From contig KL197718.1 of the NCBI GenBank assembly GCA_000697665.1, positions 402,976-439,407 on the forward strand: a DNA stretch of 36,432 nucleotides. The letters are read 5' to 3'. The stretch is from Jaapia argillacea MUCL 33604. Taxonomy: Eukaryota > Basidiomycota > Agaricomycetes > Jaapiales > Jaapiaceae. Both the position numbers and the translations under genes were made by a program. The notes under the pieces were generated by a model. That model made no database searches and was not told the origin of the DNA. It saw nothing but the letters and a program-made list of their open reading frames with translations. The number at the start of each line of letters is the position of its first letter. Position 1 is the stretch's first letter. Of the stretch, positions 20,142 to 31,500 are shown piece by piece.

Positions 20142-22730
20142 ATGACTATACTTCGTCGTGCTCGTCAGGCTCTCTCAAGCCCGGCTGCTTTTGTCAGTGC
20201 TATCGAGACTCCGTAAGTTCCCGCCCTACTCTTCCAGTAGTGGCACGTCTCAAGCTTAGTAGTGGCTCTGAGGAGTTTCGTGGTCGTCATCAGTGGAGTA
20301 ACAAAGGCAAGCTCAGTTTTTTTCTCGTCTCAGTTTTGAACTTATCGTCGGAAAGACTTGGACCCGACCCCCGTATCTGAACGGAAATGGACGAAGTGGG
20401 ATTACATGGCATTATGGTGAAAGATATACCCAGTTCACCTGAGCCTCCTCTTGCTCACTATGCCTCTACAGGTGGGGCTCTGCTTTCAATGCAAATGCTT
20501 GGGCTGCGGCCAGTTCCTTGGTCTCTGTGGGCCTCGATTTTTCACAAGCCATGGGCGTCACTATCGTTGGGTCCGCCATAATGTCGCTAGCCACGGTAGC
20601 CAATGCGAGGCAAGGAGCACTATACCACATCGGTACTTATCTGAATGTGCATTTACGGCATACTGAACTCTAACCCTCCCGTTTCAGGTTATCCTATCGC
20701 CGTGCGATCACAAATGGGGGTATGGGGGGGATACTTTTTCGTTTTTCTGCGTGCTGTTGTGGCGATAGTGTGGTAGGTCTCACGATACATTCAGTGGAAT
20801 TATGCTAACGACTTTCCCATAGGTATGGAATTCAAAGCTATTACACAGGCCGGCTTTTCAGCGTAGCGCTCCGCTGCATGTGAGGATATCGGATTCATTA
20901 CTCCTGTTCTCACACTTACATCTTCCCGCCAGTTTTGGTCACAAATGGACGGACATTAAACCGTTCCCTATTAGTGCAGACATTACATCGTCTGACTTTA
21001 CGGCATTCATGCTAATCTGTGAGTAGAGTTCATTTTAGTATTGTATTGCCATACGATCTTTGAATTGTTGCAGACCTACTCCAATTGCCTCTGGCGAGTT
21101 CTCTATACTCGGGTCCTATTCGATATACTTGACGCTAACTAGCTCTCCACAGATGTTCATCCATCCTTCCAATATCCGCCGCGCATTCGAAGTTAAAGCG
21201 TTCATCCTTCCACCATGCGCCATCGGTCTTACCGCCTGGGCCTGCGTCAAAGCGGGTGGATTTGGTAAATTTAACTTGGCAACTAAAACTACTATCCATG
21301 GCTCCGCCCTCGGATGGGCGTGGATGAACGGGATCAACACAGTCATTAGCAGTGTAGGCCTTTCGTTCATACCACAACCAGTTTTCCATTCGTGTTTGAC
21401 CATGGAAAATAGGTATCCCCGATGATGCTCAATCAGCCAGATTTAGCCAGGTATGCGACCAAGCCTGGCGAAGCAGGAGTTTATCAGGTCTGTATCTTCG
21501 TTGTATTCTCCGAGAAGTTCGCCTGATTACTCTCCTCTTCTTTAGGGATGGGCAATGTTTATTTGCAAGATCCTTGTCTCCTTCGTAAGTCTGTTCCCAC
21601 TCGTCGGTCCAGTCAATGTTGATAATTTGGTACACAGATGTCCGTGGCCACGACATCTGCTCTGAAAGTTGCATACGGTGGCGCTGCCACTTGGAACTTG
21701 TGGGATCAATTATCCCTGATTCTTGACCATAACTGGAACCCTTTGGCCCGGTTTTCCGTTTTCCTCGTCGCAACGATTTTCTCCTTTGCGACTATTCTCA
21801 CAAATATCTCCGCAAATTCGATCCCGTTTGGTGCCGACAGCACCGGTGTTGCTCCAAGATGGTTAACCATCAGGAGGGGCCAAATCCTATGTTGGATCCT
21901 TGGATTGGCTATCGTCCCTTGGAAGTTCTTGGTTGATGCGGCCAAGTTCATCACTTTCTTGGGCAGTTATACCATCCTAATGGGGGCCGTCATCGGGGTT
22001 GTGTTGTGCGACTTCTTCGTTATTCGACGAGGAAATATCCATGTCCCATCTTGCTAGTCGGTGCTTTCTCTTCTGCTCAGGAACTATCATCTGATATCTT
22101 TCCCACAGCGATGGAACACCAGGTGGATTATATTACTTTACAAGAGGCGTTAATTGGAGAGGGTGCAGTACGTGTTTAGCCGCTCTCTGTGGACCTTCCT
22201 CGAAGCCGATCTCTTATTTTATAGTCGCATGGCTCTGTGGCTTCATCGTACCTTTCCCCGGTCTGATCGGGAGCTACGATATCAACGCTGTTAACCCTGC
22301 AGCCATCAAGATGGTATGTTGATCGATGTCAGCTACATCTTCCTCTTCCTTACTCACGCTGTGTCTTCAGTATGAACTTGGCTGGCTTCTCAGCGTCTCC
22401 ATATCATTCTCTGTGCACTGGATCTTGAATCTAATGTTAGCTCTATCCACACGCTTGCCTATCTCCCTCTAACTTAGCCGTGACTTTAGATTCCCGGTTC
22501 CAGTATTTCCCCGAAAGTACCAAGATATCCCCGTTACATACGAATACCTCGGGGATCAAACGCGAAACGGCGTCTTCGACGACGAACACTGGGCCGGTCC
22601 AAGCGAACCGCAGCTATCCCAAGTCGAATCAGGAACTCCTAGTACTAGTGTTGGAGACCACGACGATGAAAAGAAGGCACGGAGCAACCACGTGTCTCCT
22701 GCTGAATCGTATGTTTTAGCGATTCGTTAA
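20142..22730 (+). CDS. NCS1-family nucleobase/allantoin cation symporter
   Basis: The gene starts at ATG 20142 (first exon to 20212) and ends at TAA 22728-22730, with more than a dozen short exons; every junction I checked keeps the frame. NCS1 landmarks in order: PTPVSERKWTKWDYMALWW (N-terminal signature), FNANAWAAASSLVSVGLDF, VRSQMGVWGGYFFVFLRA, WYGIQSYYTG, LNQPDLARYATKPGEAGVYQ, FGADSTGVAPRWLTIRRGQI, LGSYTILMGAVIGVVLCDFF with VIRRGNI, DGTPGGLYYFTRGVNW and GLIGSYDINAVNP. Around 12 hydrophobic segments are visible. The family (Fur4, Dal4, Thi10, plant and bacterial relatives) imports uracil, allantoin, thiamine or hydantoins with a cation across the plasma membrane. Substrate cannot be read from sequence, but the divergent allantoinase makes allantoin or uracil-like compounds the best guess. 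The hydrophilic C-terminal tail is acidic and Ser-rich. It converges on the MAK21 gene, 245 nt apart. Confidence 0.93.
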
Positions 22731-22975
22731 TCCTCCACTTCATCTTGTCCTATTCAGCAGATCTCCAAGTGTAAATGTGTAAAGTTCTTCTCATCAGTAT
22801 TCTCTCCTGTCTTGTCATTGCTCTCCTGTTTCGGTACCCTACGTTTACGGTTTAGATGTATATTATTTGTTGGTTGGGTCGTATTGGATTAGACTTTCTC
22901 AAGGGCCAGACAGGGCAAAGGGGAGTGATGCCCACCCACACCGAATATTTCAATCAGGGAGTCGAAGTGTATGTG

Positions 22976-25900
22976 CTAGATATTATCCTCGGGACCATCC
23001 TCGATCATTTTGGCGTAGTCATCGTAACTGGCGAATGTTGGCAGAGACCTCAGTTTCTTCTTGCTTCCTCCCTTGTCCTCCCCATGCTTCCGCTTTTTGT
23101 TGGGTTCAGCCCCGAAACCAGCCCACTCCTCGCCGTCTGCTTCGGCGTCGGATCCGTCATACTCAATCAATCCGTCAGGAATGTCATCGTCAAGCCCAAC
23201 GAGATCTTCAGCATCCGAACCTTCGACCATCGAAAATGCGTCGTCATCCTCATCGCCGCGGTCTTTCTCCTCCTGTTCATCTTCGTCGCTGACGTTTTCG
23301 GCTCCGATGAGGACTTCGTCCAGATCTGATGGGACATCGTCGCTGTCTTCATCAACCTCGAGCAGATCGGCGACATCTGCATCTCCCAGCTTGGTCATTG
23401 ATGCTTTCATCGCCTACCAATGTCGAAGACATAGTCAATATTCGACCACAGAATCGTCCAGAATCCCACTGACCTTCCAGATCTCTGCTTCCTCCAGATC
23501 ACTGTCCTCGTCGACCGCATCACCTTCCCCTGCTTCCTTCTCTTCATCGTCGCTCTCCTCGTCATCGCTCTCCTCTTCACCGAGGTCCACCTCATCGTCT
23601 TCTTCTTCGCCATCACTCAAAAGTCCACCTCCATCATCCTCATCGTCACTCCCATCCCTGCCCTTCCCCTTCTTCCCCGATCTGCTCTTCTCAATCTGGC
23701 TCTTCTTATTGAAGAACTTGTGGAAGAAGACCTAGATAACCCACAAATCAGCTTCATACATCCTTACCCCACCAAACGACCAAAAGCGAACACATACCTG
23801 ATCAACCGGAACGTTATCCACACTCCTCTTCCACCACTTCTCATCATTGACCGGAACTCCCTTCCCTCCCTTCCCTCCTCCCTCCCCAACTTCACCCTTG
23901 ATCAACTTCACACCTCCACTCCCATCAGCAGCAGTAGCGGCGGGTTGCATAGCACTAGATCCTTTCGACTTGATTTGCTTAGGGTTCTTGTATACGAACC
24001 TGTCTAGGAAATGGGAGAGTGTGTTTAAGGAGAGGTCGGGTGTTGCTGTTATTTGTTGGCCTGAGAGGAGTTGGTGAGCGTATAACGAGATCGTAGGGTG
24101 GTAGTGGAGGAGGAGAGGTGTCTAGTTAGGGGCGTTAGGATGGAAGTAAATAACAAGCACAAGAAAGAAGCATAAGATTAAGACATACAAGTTCCCATAG
24201 AGGCGACGACGATGCGTGGGCAAACTGAGGATCTCGTTTCCGAGGATCATAGCTCGTGTCCGCTGTCACTTCACTCAACGGAGGCTCCGTAACCATACTC
24301 TTCAACCCCGGGACCGAACTAAACAACTAAAAACCAAACCAAACCAAACCCCACTCAGCCCGAATTCACTTAAACCACAAAAACGAGACGGGCACTCACC
24401 TCCCCAAGTAAATACAACCCTCCAGCCACAAATTCCGTCGCACCACTAACACCCCCCACAAGCAACACCTGCACAAACCTCCTCAAAAACGCCTTCACCC
24501 TCTCCTCCTCCGCATCCACTTTGACACTTTTAAACAACAAGTTCAGGTACATGGCTTGTTTGTTCGAGGTTGCGAGCCGAGGATCGAGGAGGGATGCGTA
24601 TAGGGTTCGGTAGAATCGGGATGTTATTGATTTCGCTATTGCCGTTTGGGAGGGAGTAGAAGAGAGAGAGGGAGAGAGGGATTTGGTGATTTGGAGGAGG
24701 AGGAGCAGGGACTGGAGGGAGATGTTGAATGTGGATTTGTGAGTTATCAGGAAAAGCGTGTCGATGTGCTTGTTGAACCTATCCCAACATCATCATCGTC
24801 AGCCGCCAATCGATCAATCGAGTGAGGAAAACGTACACAGCATCGCTAGCATCCAACCGAGCAAACGGTAAAGCCCTGTTCACACCCGTCAAGATCTGCG
24901 ATATCAACTTCGACCTAGCATCTTCAACTTCAGCGAACCCAGCTTCCCCTCTAACTTCCTTCTCTCCATCTCTCCCCTTCCCTTTCCCCTTCCCCTTCCT
25001 AGGTTTCCTCCCCACGTCAACCTCCTTCCCATCCTCCTTCTCGTCCTCCCCTCTACCTCCCCCTTTTCCTCTCCCTTTGCCCTTTCCCTTGCCCTGATTG
25101 TCTGCACCATCGTCATCATCCTCCCGCTTCTCCCTAACCTCATCATCCTTCCCATCCCCCAAAATCTCCTTAAACATTTCGAAATAAACATTAACTAAAC
25201 CCCTAGCCACATCCCTATCCCCCTCCGAATGCGACAACACGATCTGGTTGAACGTAATCGAGGCATAATACCTGATATTCGGGTTCCCTCCTCCCGTTCC
25301 CTTCCCTTCCTTGTCCTTCGGTTTTGCAGAGTCCTTGGGTTTCGCAGAGGTAGACTCGTCAGAGAACCTTATATGCGTACCCGATGCGGCGGCAGAAACG
25401 GCGGCAGAAGCGAGGGCGGTAGCAGCGGACGTAGTCGGAGGTCGGAATACCAACGAAGATACTTCTCGGATGACGATACCTTTCATCGCTGGGTGTGATT
25501 GGAGGAGTTGGAGGAGGCAATGAGAGGTTTTCGAGCATATTGATCTTTCAGTGTCACCCTGTGTGATTAATTCGGGAGTTGAGATGGGTAAGGGGGGGAA
25601 GGGATAGAATAGGACGTACGAGTTTGTTAACGAGTAGTCGAAGTAAGTTCTGTTCTTGCTCGGGTTTGTCTCGAAGTAGTGTGAATATAAAGGTGATAGC
25701 TTGCGTGCGGACATATGCTAACGGGTCCAACGACAGGGCCTGCGACGCCGCACAAGATTGGTCAGTTCGAGGGCCTGTAAGAGCGAAGGACACTCAAACT
25801 GACCTCGAGGATTTGAAGGAAGGAGAAGAAATATTTTTTGAGCCAATCTTCGAAATACCATAGGACGAGATGGGCATCTGTTACAGATGGATGGAGGAGT

Positions 25901-27075
25901 GGTTGGTCGCGGAAATATCTAGTGAGGAGGGCTGGTTAGTGCCATCATCTATTCATCACCACGCGAAACCGGACGGCATCAAAACAGAATTGCCACCCAA
26001 AAGAGGGGAGCTTCAAACCGACAGGAGATAGAAGGGAACGAAACGAAAACACCAACATAAGAACGATCAAACTCACTTCAATTTCCTCCCAGCTCCCCCT
26101 CCTCCAACCCACCAATCAACAACACATCTCACAGCTTTCAACCTCTCCTCCCTCCCTCCTCCCTTCTTCCCCGCCATCCCTCTCAACACCTCCAACGCTT
26201 TAACGTTATGTACCGGACTTCCTTGCACCAACAACGTCAACGCGCTCAACTTATCCGACAACGTTCCCGACTGCAAGATCTTTTGGAGGAATACTGCGTC
26301 CGATGCAGAGGAGGATGGGGTGGAGGAGGTGGTGGGAGAAGAGGAGTAGGTGGAGAGGTCGGTTGAGTGGAGAGTGGATGCGTGGGTGAGGAGGGAAGTT
26401 AGTTGGTCTGCGGTTGGCGTTGGAAGGGGAGTGGGTGATGGGGGGAGAGGAGGGAGGGAGGTGTACCAGTGAGATGTGGGTTCGATTATGAACTTGGATT
26501 TTGATTTTGATGAGGTTTTGGAGGGGAGGGTGGTGGGCGGTGGCTCCGTGGCTTGTGGAGGAGGGAGGGAGGCCTCAGGTTTGGGCTTGACGGTTTGCAT
26601 TGTAGATTTTGAGGGTTTCTTGGATGGTTTCGATGGTTTCGAATCCTCTGCGGGTTCCGATGATTTTGATTTACCATTCCCCTTGGCCGAAGGCTTCGTT
26701 TGACTAGCATCCGAAGGTTCTCGTCTCTCCTTCTCCTTCGATTTGGCCACCTTCCCACCTCCCTTTAGATCCCTCAGAAACTTCGAAACGTCCTGCGTCA
26801 ATTTAGGCTACAACCGCCAACATATTCTCAGCGTCAAGTCAAAACCACACGAAAACCCAGTAGGAACGTACATCTTCCCGCAAAGCATCATCACCACCTA
26901 TCAAGTCCTCCACGCCCTTGATCATCTCAAAATCGTCCTCGTCACCACCCAAAGCTCTCATCTGCTCCTCCAAAACAGCATCTTTGGACTTGGGTTTTGA
27001 CGATGCAGGTTTTGAGGAAGACGGTGAGGCTACGACCTTGATTTTTGAGCCTTTGTCTTTGCGTATGCGAGCCAT
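22976..27075 (-). CDS. MAK21: MAK21/NOC1-type ribosome biogenesis protein (CBF/MAK21 family)
   Basis: The start at 27075 (MARIRKDKGSK) and stop at 22976-22978 enclose about a dozen exons. The N-terminus is basic and Ser/Pro/Lys-rich. The middle is helical: FLQKILQSGTLSDKLSALTL, LVLWYFEDWLKKYFFSFLQI, LAYVRTQAITFIFTLLRDKP, IVIREVSSLVF, ANSN-free IRYYASITFNQIVLSH, AVNR-like GVNRALPFARL, and FNKHIDTLFLITHKSTFNIS. The CBF core follows with FYRTLYASLLDPRL, MYLNLLFKSVKVD, DTSYDPRKRDPQFAHA and LLHYHPTISLYAHQLLSGQ. The C-terminus is very acidic and ends PTFASYDDYAKMIEDGPE, a typical MAK21 tail. In yeast Mak21/Noc1 pairs with Noc2 on early 60S precursors in the nucleolus. A Gly/Lys-rich insert (about 25060-25110) and other low-complexity inserts lengthen the protein. 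The coding strand is strongly purine-rich. Confidence 0.92.
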
Positions 27076-27634
27076 GGATAGTTAGCAGTGGCTGCCTCCG
27101 ATGGGAGACTAGGAGATGGAGGTCAGCAGGTCGGTGTCGATCCCATGTGTACCGCGGCAAAAAATATTGGATTGCCTTTTATGGGCAAAACCCTAACCTT
27201 ACTTCCTTCACACAAGCCAGCAAACTCTGACCGCGTCCCCCTGGAGCTATCCTAATAATCTGAATCAATCAACCAGTGATTGAGGATGAGCGTTTGATTC
27301 GTTCACAGGTCCGACAACCGTCCAAACTTTCAAAGAAAATTACGTGGCGAGTCCGTGACACGATGTAACGGCTGACCGAGAGCTCCCCCACCAAAAGCAA
27401 GGGGAATCCACACGAACTCGACCTGACATCAGAAATGCACTGCTGATGGTCTCTCCATAGATATTCTGACCAAATTCTCTAACCCTTGTGGGGTACATCC
27501 CATTGCGAAAAATCCCGTTAAAATCACTCCAAAAGTGGTCAACTTGGCGAGACACACTGACCATTACCCCCAAGCAATCGTTGAAAATCTTGACCTCGGT
27601 AACTCAAAAGAAAAAAGACGACATCAATCATAAA
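27076..27634. other. Upstream region of MAK21 up to the tRNA-Pro gene
   Basis: It holds the MAK21 promoter, including a telobox-like AAAACCCTAACC at 27187-27198. No protein gene is supported in the rest; frames near 27340-27573 have no recognisable content. Confidence 0.45.
27187..27198. promoter_or_regulatory. Telobox-like element in the MAK21 promoter
   Basis: AAAACCCTAACC lies 112 nt upstream of the MAK21 ATG. AAACCCTA-type teloboxes occur in promoters of ribosome-biogenesis genes and are bound by Tbf1/Myb-type factors in fungi and plants. Its action here is inferred from position and sequence. Confidence 0.45.
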
Positions 27635-27737
27635 GGGCCTGGCCGGGAATTGAACCCGGGACCTCCTCCATGGCCCAGCCAGGGTTCAACGCCCCGGCAT
27701 ACCCTAAGAAGGAATCATACTACTAGACCACCAGGCC
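27635..27737 (-). tRNA. tRNA-Pro (anticodon AGG) with a 31-nt intron
   Basis: On the minus strand the acceptor arm GGCCTGG pairs with CCAGGCC, followed by discriminator C, usual for eukaryotic tRNA-Pro. The D-arm reads GTCTAGTAGTATGAT. The anticodon stem CCTTC pairs with GGAGG (one G-T pair) around loop TTAGGGT, giving anticodon AGG. The T-arm contains GTTCAAT within CCCGG/CCGGG. An intron of 31 nt (27671-27701) sits at the canonical place one base 3' of the anticodon. Internal A and B boxes for RNA polymerase III are in the usual positions. Confidence 0.93.
27671..27701 (-). other. Intron of the tRNA-Pro gene
   Basis: Removing these 31 nt restores a standard 72-nt tRNA with a seven-base anticodon loop. 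The intron is GC-rich and can extend the anticodon helix, as expected for the tRNA splicing endonuclease. Confidence 0.85.
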
Positions 27738-28521
27738 GATACAATCGGTACACGGGAGCTAGAGATCACCTGGCTATCTACAACAATCGCACTTTCAGTC
27801 ATAGTTTTTACATTCATAGGTAGAGAATTATCCCCTCTCCTCAAATCCGCGATTATTTCATGGATACGTCGCTGCTAGCGCATATCGGAGAGAATCCGGT
27901 GGAGGGTGTCGAAAACATGGAAAAGCGTGTTACGGGCGGGTCACAAGTCAAATTTGACACTCCGCTCGGCAAGCCAGCCAATTCGACTGGGCGGAGCTCC
28001 AAATTGTCACGTCACATTGTGGCGTAGACGGCCTCTGAGTCATACTTCAGCCCGTAGAAATGGCTACGTCAAGTATTCGATTGTGCTGACTTCACGAGTA
28101 TTATAGCGGGGAAGGGGGGGAGGGTTTGAACCCTCAGTAATTGTAATAACTGAGGGGCCGCGGGCTTCGGCAAAATCGGCATTTATTTAAACTCCGCTCA
28201 ACAAACATCCCCCCGCCACAAGTAGTACCACCCGGCTTCACGAAGTATTTAATATCCATCGTAAGAACTTGTATTCAGTACCGCTAGGGAGTTGAATGAG
28301 GAATGGAAGTGCTAAATACAGATTTAATTCTCGTAGGTTTGCAATCCCGCGGTTCGATAGTTGGGGTATCTTACCGACAGTACCCCCCTCCCAGAGTCAG
28401 CGTACTCTCTGACCAGTGACTATTGACAAGAGAAATTGAACTCGAATAGCTGCTATGGATACATGGAATAACCCTGAACAATTAAAGTCCCTCGCATAAA
28501 CCCACAAAGACCCACCCCTCA
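27738..28521. other. Intergenic stretch between tRNA-Pro and the LKR/SDH gene
   Basis: No gene or RNA recognised. A G run lies at about 28115-28122. The last part should be the 3' untranslated region of the convergent minus-strand gene. Confidence 0.45.
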
Positions 28522-31500
28522 CTACCTCCTCCCCAAACTCCTCCCCAGCCCATCAACCAAAACACCCTCCATCCCAGCACCCACCCTCATCCCCTCCTTC
28601 ATCCCCAACCCAACCCTCTCCATCCCTCCAAGCACACCCCTCCAAACACTCTCCTCCTCAGGTCCCCTAACACCTCTCATCCCAACCCCCCCATCCAATA
28701 CTCTCAAAGCGGCAAACGCAACAGGTAACCCGACACATAACGCCATAGCAGAATGTCGGGGCGTACCGTACGTCGTCAACGTTGATGTGTATATATGTTG
28801 TTCGGCCGGAGGCGAGGGCTGGGATGTCGGCGACGAAGGCTGAGAGGGTGGAGAAGATGGTCGAGCGACGATTTCATGATGAAGAATAACCATATCCCTC
28901 TCCCCCTCTCTATACTTCAACTTCTCCCCAAGAACCAAAGCAAACAATTCAATAGGCGCCACGGGCCTCCTCGGCAACGCCATACCAGTCCTCCCTCCCA
29001 AACTAGAAGGTAACATCCCCAACCAAGTAAGCGCCTCAATAACCTTCGGTGCAGCCTCCCTCCCAACAATACTCTTCAACTCCCTCAAAGTCGGTCCACC
29101 TTCCGGGACTGTATGTCCAAGGACCCCTTCAATCGCCCGTCGAGTGAGTGAAGACCACGAATCCAGTGGTTGGATCAAAGGCTCGAAACTGAGCAAGCCA
29201 ATTTGTTTGAAAGAATGCATCAACTCGCAAAAACCTGGGTATCTGCCGACCCAACATCATCGTCAAGCCACCGAAAGATTGAAAGAAAACTGACATACCT
29301 CAAAGTCCCTCTCAACACACTCCTCAGCGCACTAACATCCCCCATCCTATAAACCCCAGCATAAGGCAAACTATTCCTATTGGCCAATCCCTCCAACCTA
29401 AACTCATCAGAGATAGGAACCTCAGGGAAATATTGTTTCAAAATCTTCTCTCCGGGTATCTCATACTCCTACACCCAATCAACATCCCGAAGCCTGACAA
29501 CCGCACAGAGATGAAGACAACAACATACCTTGCCAGCCAACTTGAACTGCGCCCCTTGTAACGCAGCTCTCAAAACTCCCAGAACACTCCAACTAAACTT
29601 ATACCCAAGCGGTCCATGTCCACCTTCCTCCAAACTTCTCCCTGTACCACCACAACCACCACCCTCGACAAACTCAGGCGCAGGTAACCCCCCACAAAAC
29701 GACACGAACGACTCTACCTCCCTCCCCGCCGACCTAATATCATTCAACAGCGAAAGCGCCGAACAATGATCTACCCCCGGATCCAACCCAATCTCGTTCA
29801 AGATCAAAGTATCCGCCCCTAGCGCCCTAAATACGTTGGGAAAGGTGAGTGGGGTAAGGGGAAGGGGAAGGATGAGGAAGAACGGACCGTGCATGGAGGT
29901 CTTTCATGGGTGGAGAGATATACGAAGCAGTGATCATATGTTTCCTCCTCTCGATACATATCTCCGCGATAGAAGGGTGGAACGGAACCGGTAACAAACT
30001 ACCCAACGAAACCAAAACCAATAAACTCGGATTCCAAAAACAATATTAAAACACGAAACCTAAACTGACCTGACGACAACATCAGCTTCGTCAACCAACC
30101 CCCCAATCCTCTCTTTATCCTCCACATCAATAAGAACGGCTTTAACATTCTCTAACCCTTTCACCAACCGCTCAGCTTCATCCAACGAGTTACTCCCTAC
30201 ACCAAAATCCAGTCACGCGCCGAATATTCAACGAGAGGGGGCGCACCAACGATCAACTCGACATCACCCCTCTTTGCAATCTCCTCGATAGCAGGACCCG
30301 CTACCATCCCACTCTACGCAAGACAGATGAGCGACAGAAACAGCTAGAATGGAGGTACTCACACCAAGCATCAAAACCCTCTTCTTCTTAACCACCCCAT
30401 CACCTTTCTTACATCTCCCAACCACACCTTCCACCGCACTCTCCTCCTTCACGCCAACCTCCTCCCTCACCGTCCCCATAACACTCCTATCCCCCACCTC
30501 CCTCCCAGATTTATCCCCTTCCCCGATCACCCCCTCCCTCCACTTCCCCAAAGGACCCGTCAACCACCCAAACCCCCCACTCAGCTTTCCCCCTCTCACA
30601 ACCGTAGCCCTCTCCAACGCTCTACCCACTTCTCCTTCCACTTCCTCACCTACACCACCAAAAAATCGCCACCAAAAAAATCAGCACTCCCCCTTTCTCA
30701 CACGGACACGAAACAAAAAACTCACCTCGATACCCCCTAACAACACCCCCCACATACCTCCCCAACCCCTTACTAAAGTGCACACTAGCATCAAGCGGTA
30801 AACTCGCAGGTAAGATATCAACAGCCATAACCCTTACCCCTCCCAATTCTTTTGGTAAACAAGAAGGGAGGGTGGTGAAAGAGGGTTGAGAGAGTGTTGA
30901 GGGGTGGGGGAGGAATTGGAGGCCTCCCTATACGGGATGGTAGGGAAGTGAGCCTGAAAACCGATGGTAGGAAAGGAAGAAGGACGAACATGAACATCAC
31001 AGCTAACATCACCCACACACCTCCCCCTCATCCCCCCCAACCCATCAGCCTTCCTCAACGCCAAACCCAATTGTTCATTCGTCATCAACCTAGGGAACCC
31101 TTCCGACCACCCAGTTCCATTTAGCAGGAGGGTTAGGTAGGGGTAAACCTGCACACGCAAATCAACACGCATCAAACGCAATGAGCAAGCATCCAACAAA
31201 GAGCTCATATCTAAAGTAAACTGACCTTGTCCCCGAAATCGGACTTGTATAACCCAGGATTGGTATAATAATCACTCCTCTCATATTTCCCTCCATCCAT
31301 TCTTGAGAAATAATCTTTGGGGAGGGCGTGTACGAGGTATATCTACGCCCGGGATCATGTTAGAAACGGATAAACAGCGAATGCGGAGAGGAAGAGAAGT
31401 TGTGTAAGCAAGAGTAAATGGTAAGAACTAATACTAAGAAACAGCGAACGGAAGAAACAGCGTAGCACACACCTTCCTTAAATCCGTATCTAACCACGAA

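Noticed and set aside
23061-23735. Long Ser-rich open frame on the plus strand
   Set aside because: It is the antisense image of the acidic Asp/Glu tracts of MAK21, whose codons read as serine on the other strand.
30349-30801. 150-codon Pro/Ser/Thr-rich plus-strand frame
   Set aside because: It is antisense to the purine-rich linker of the LKR/SDH gene; it has low complexity and no splice or domain support.
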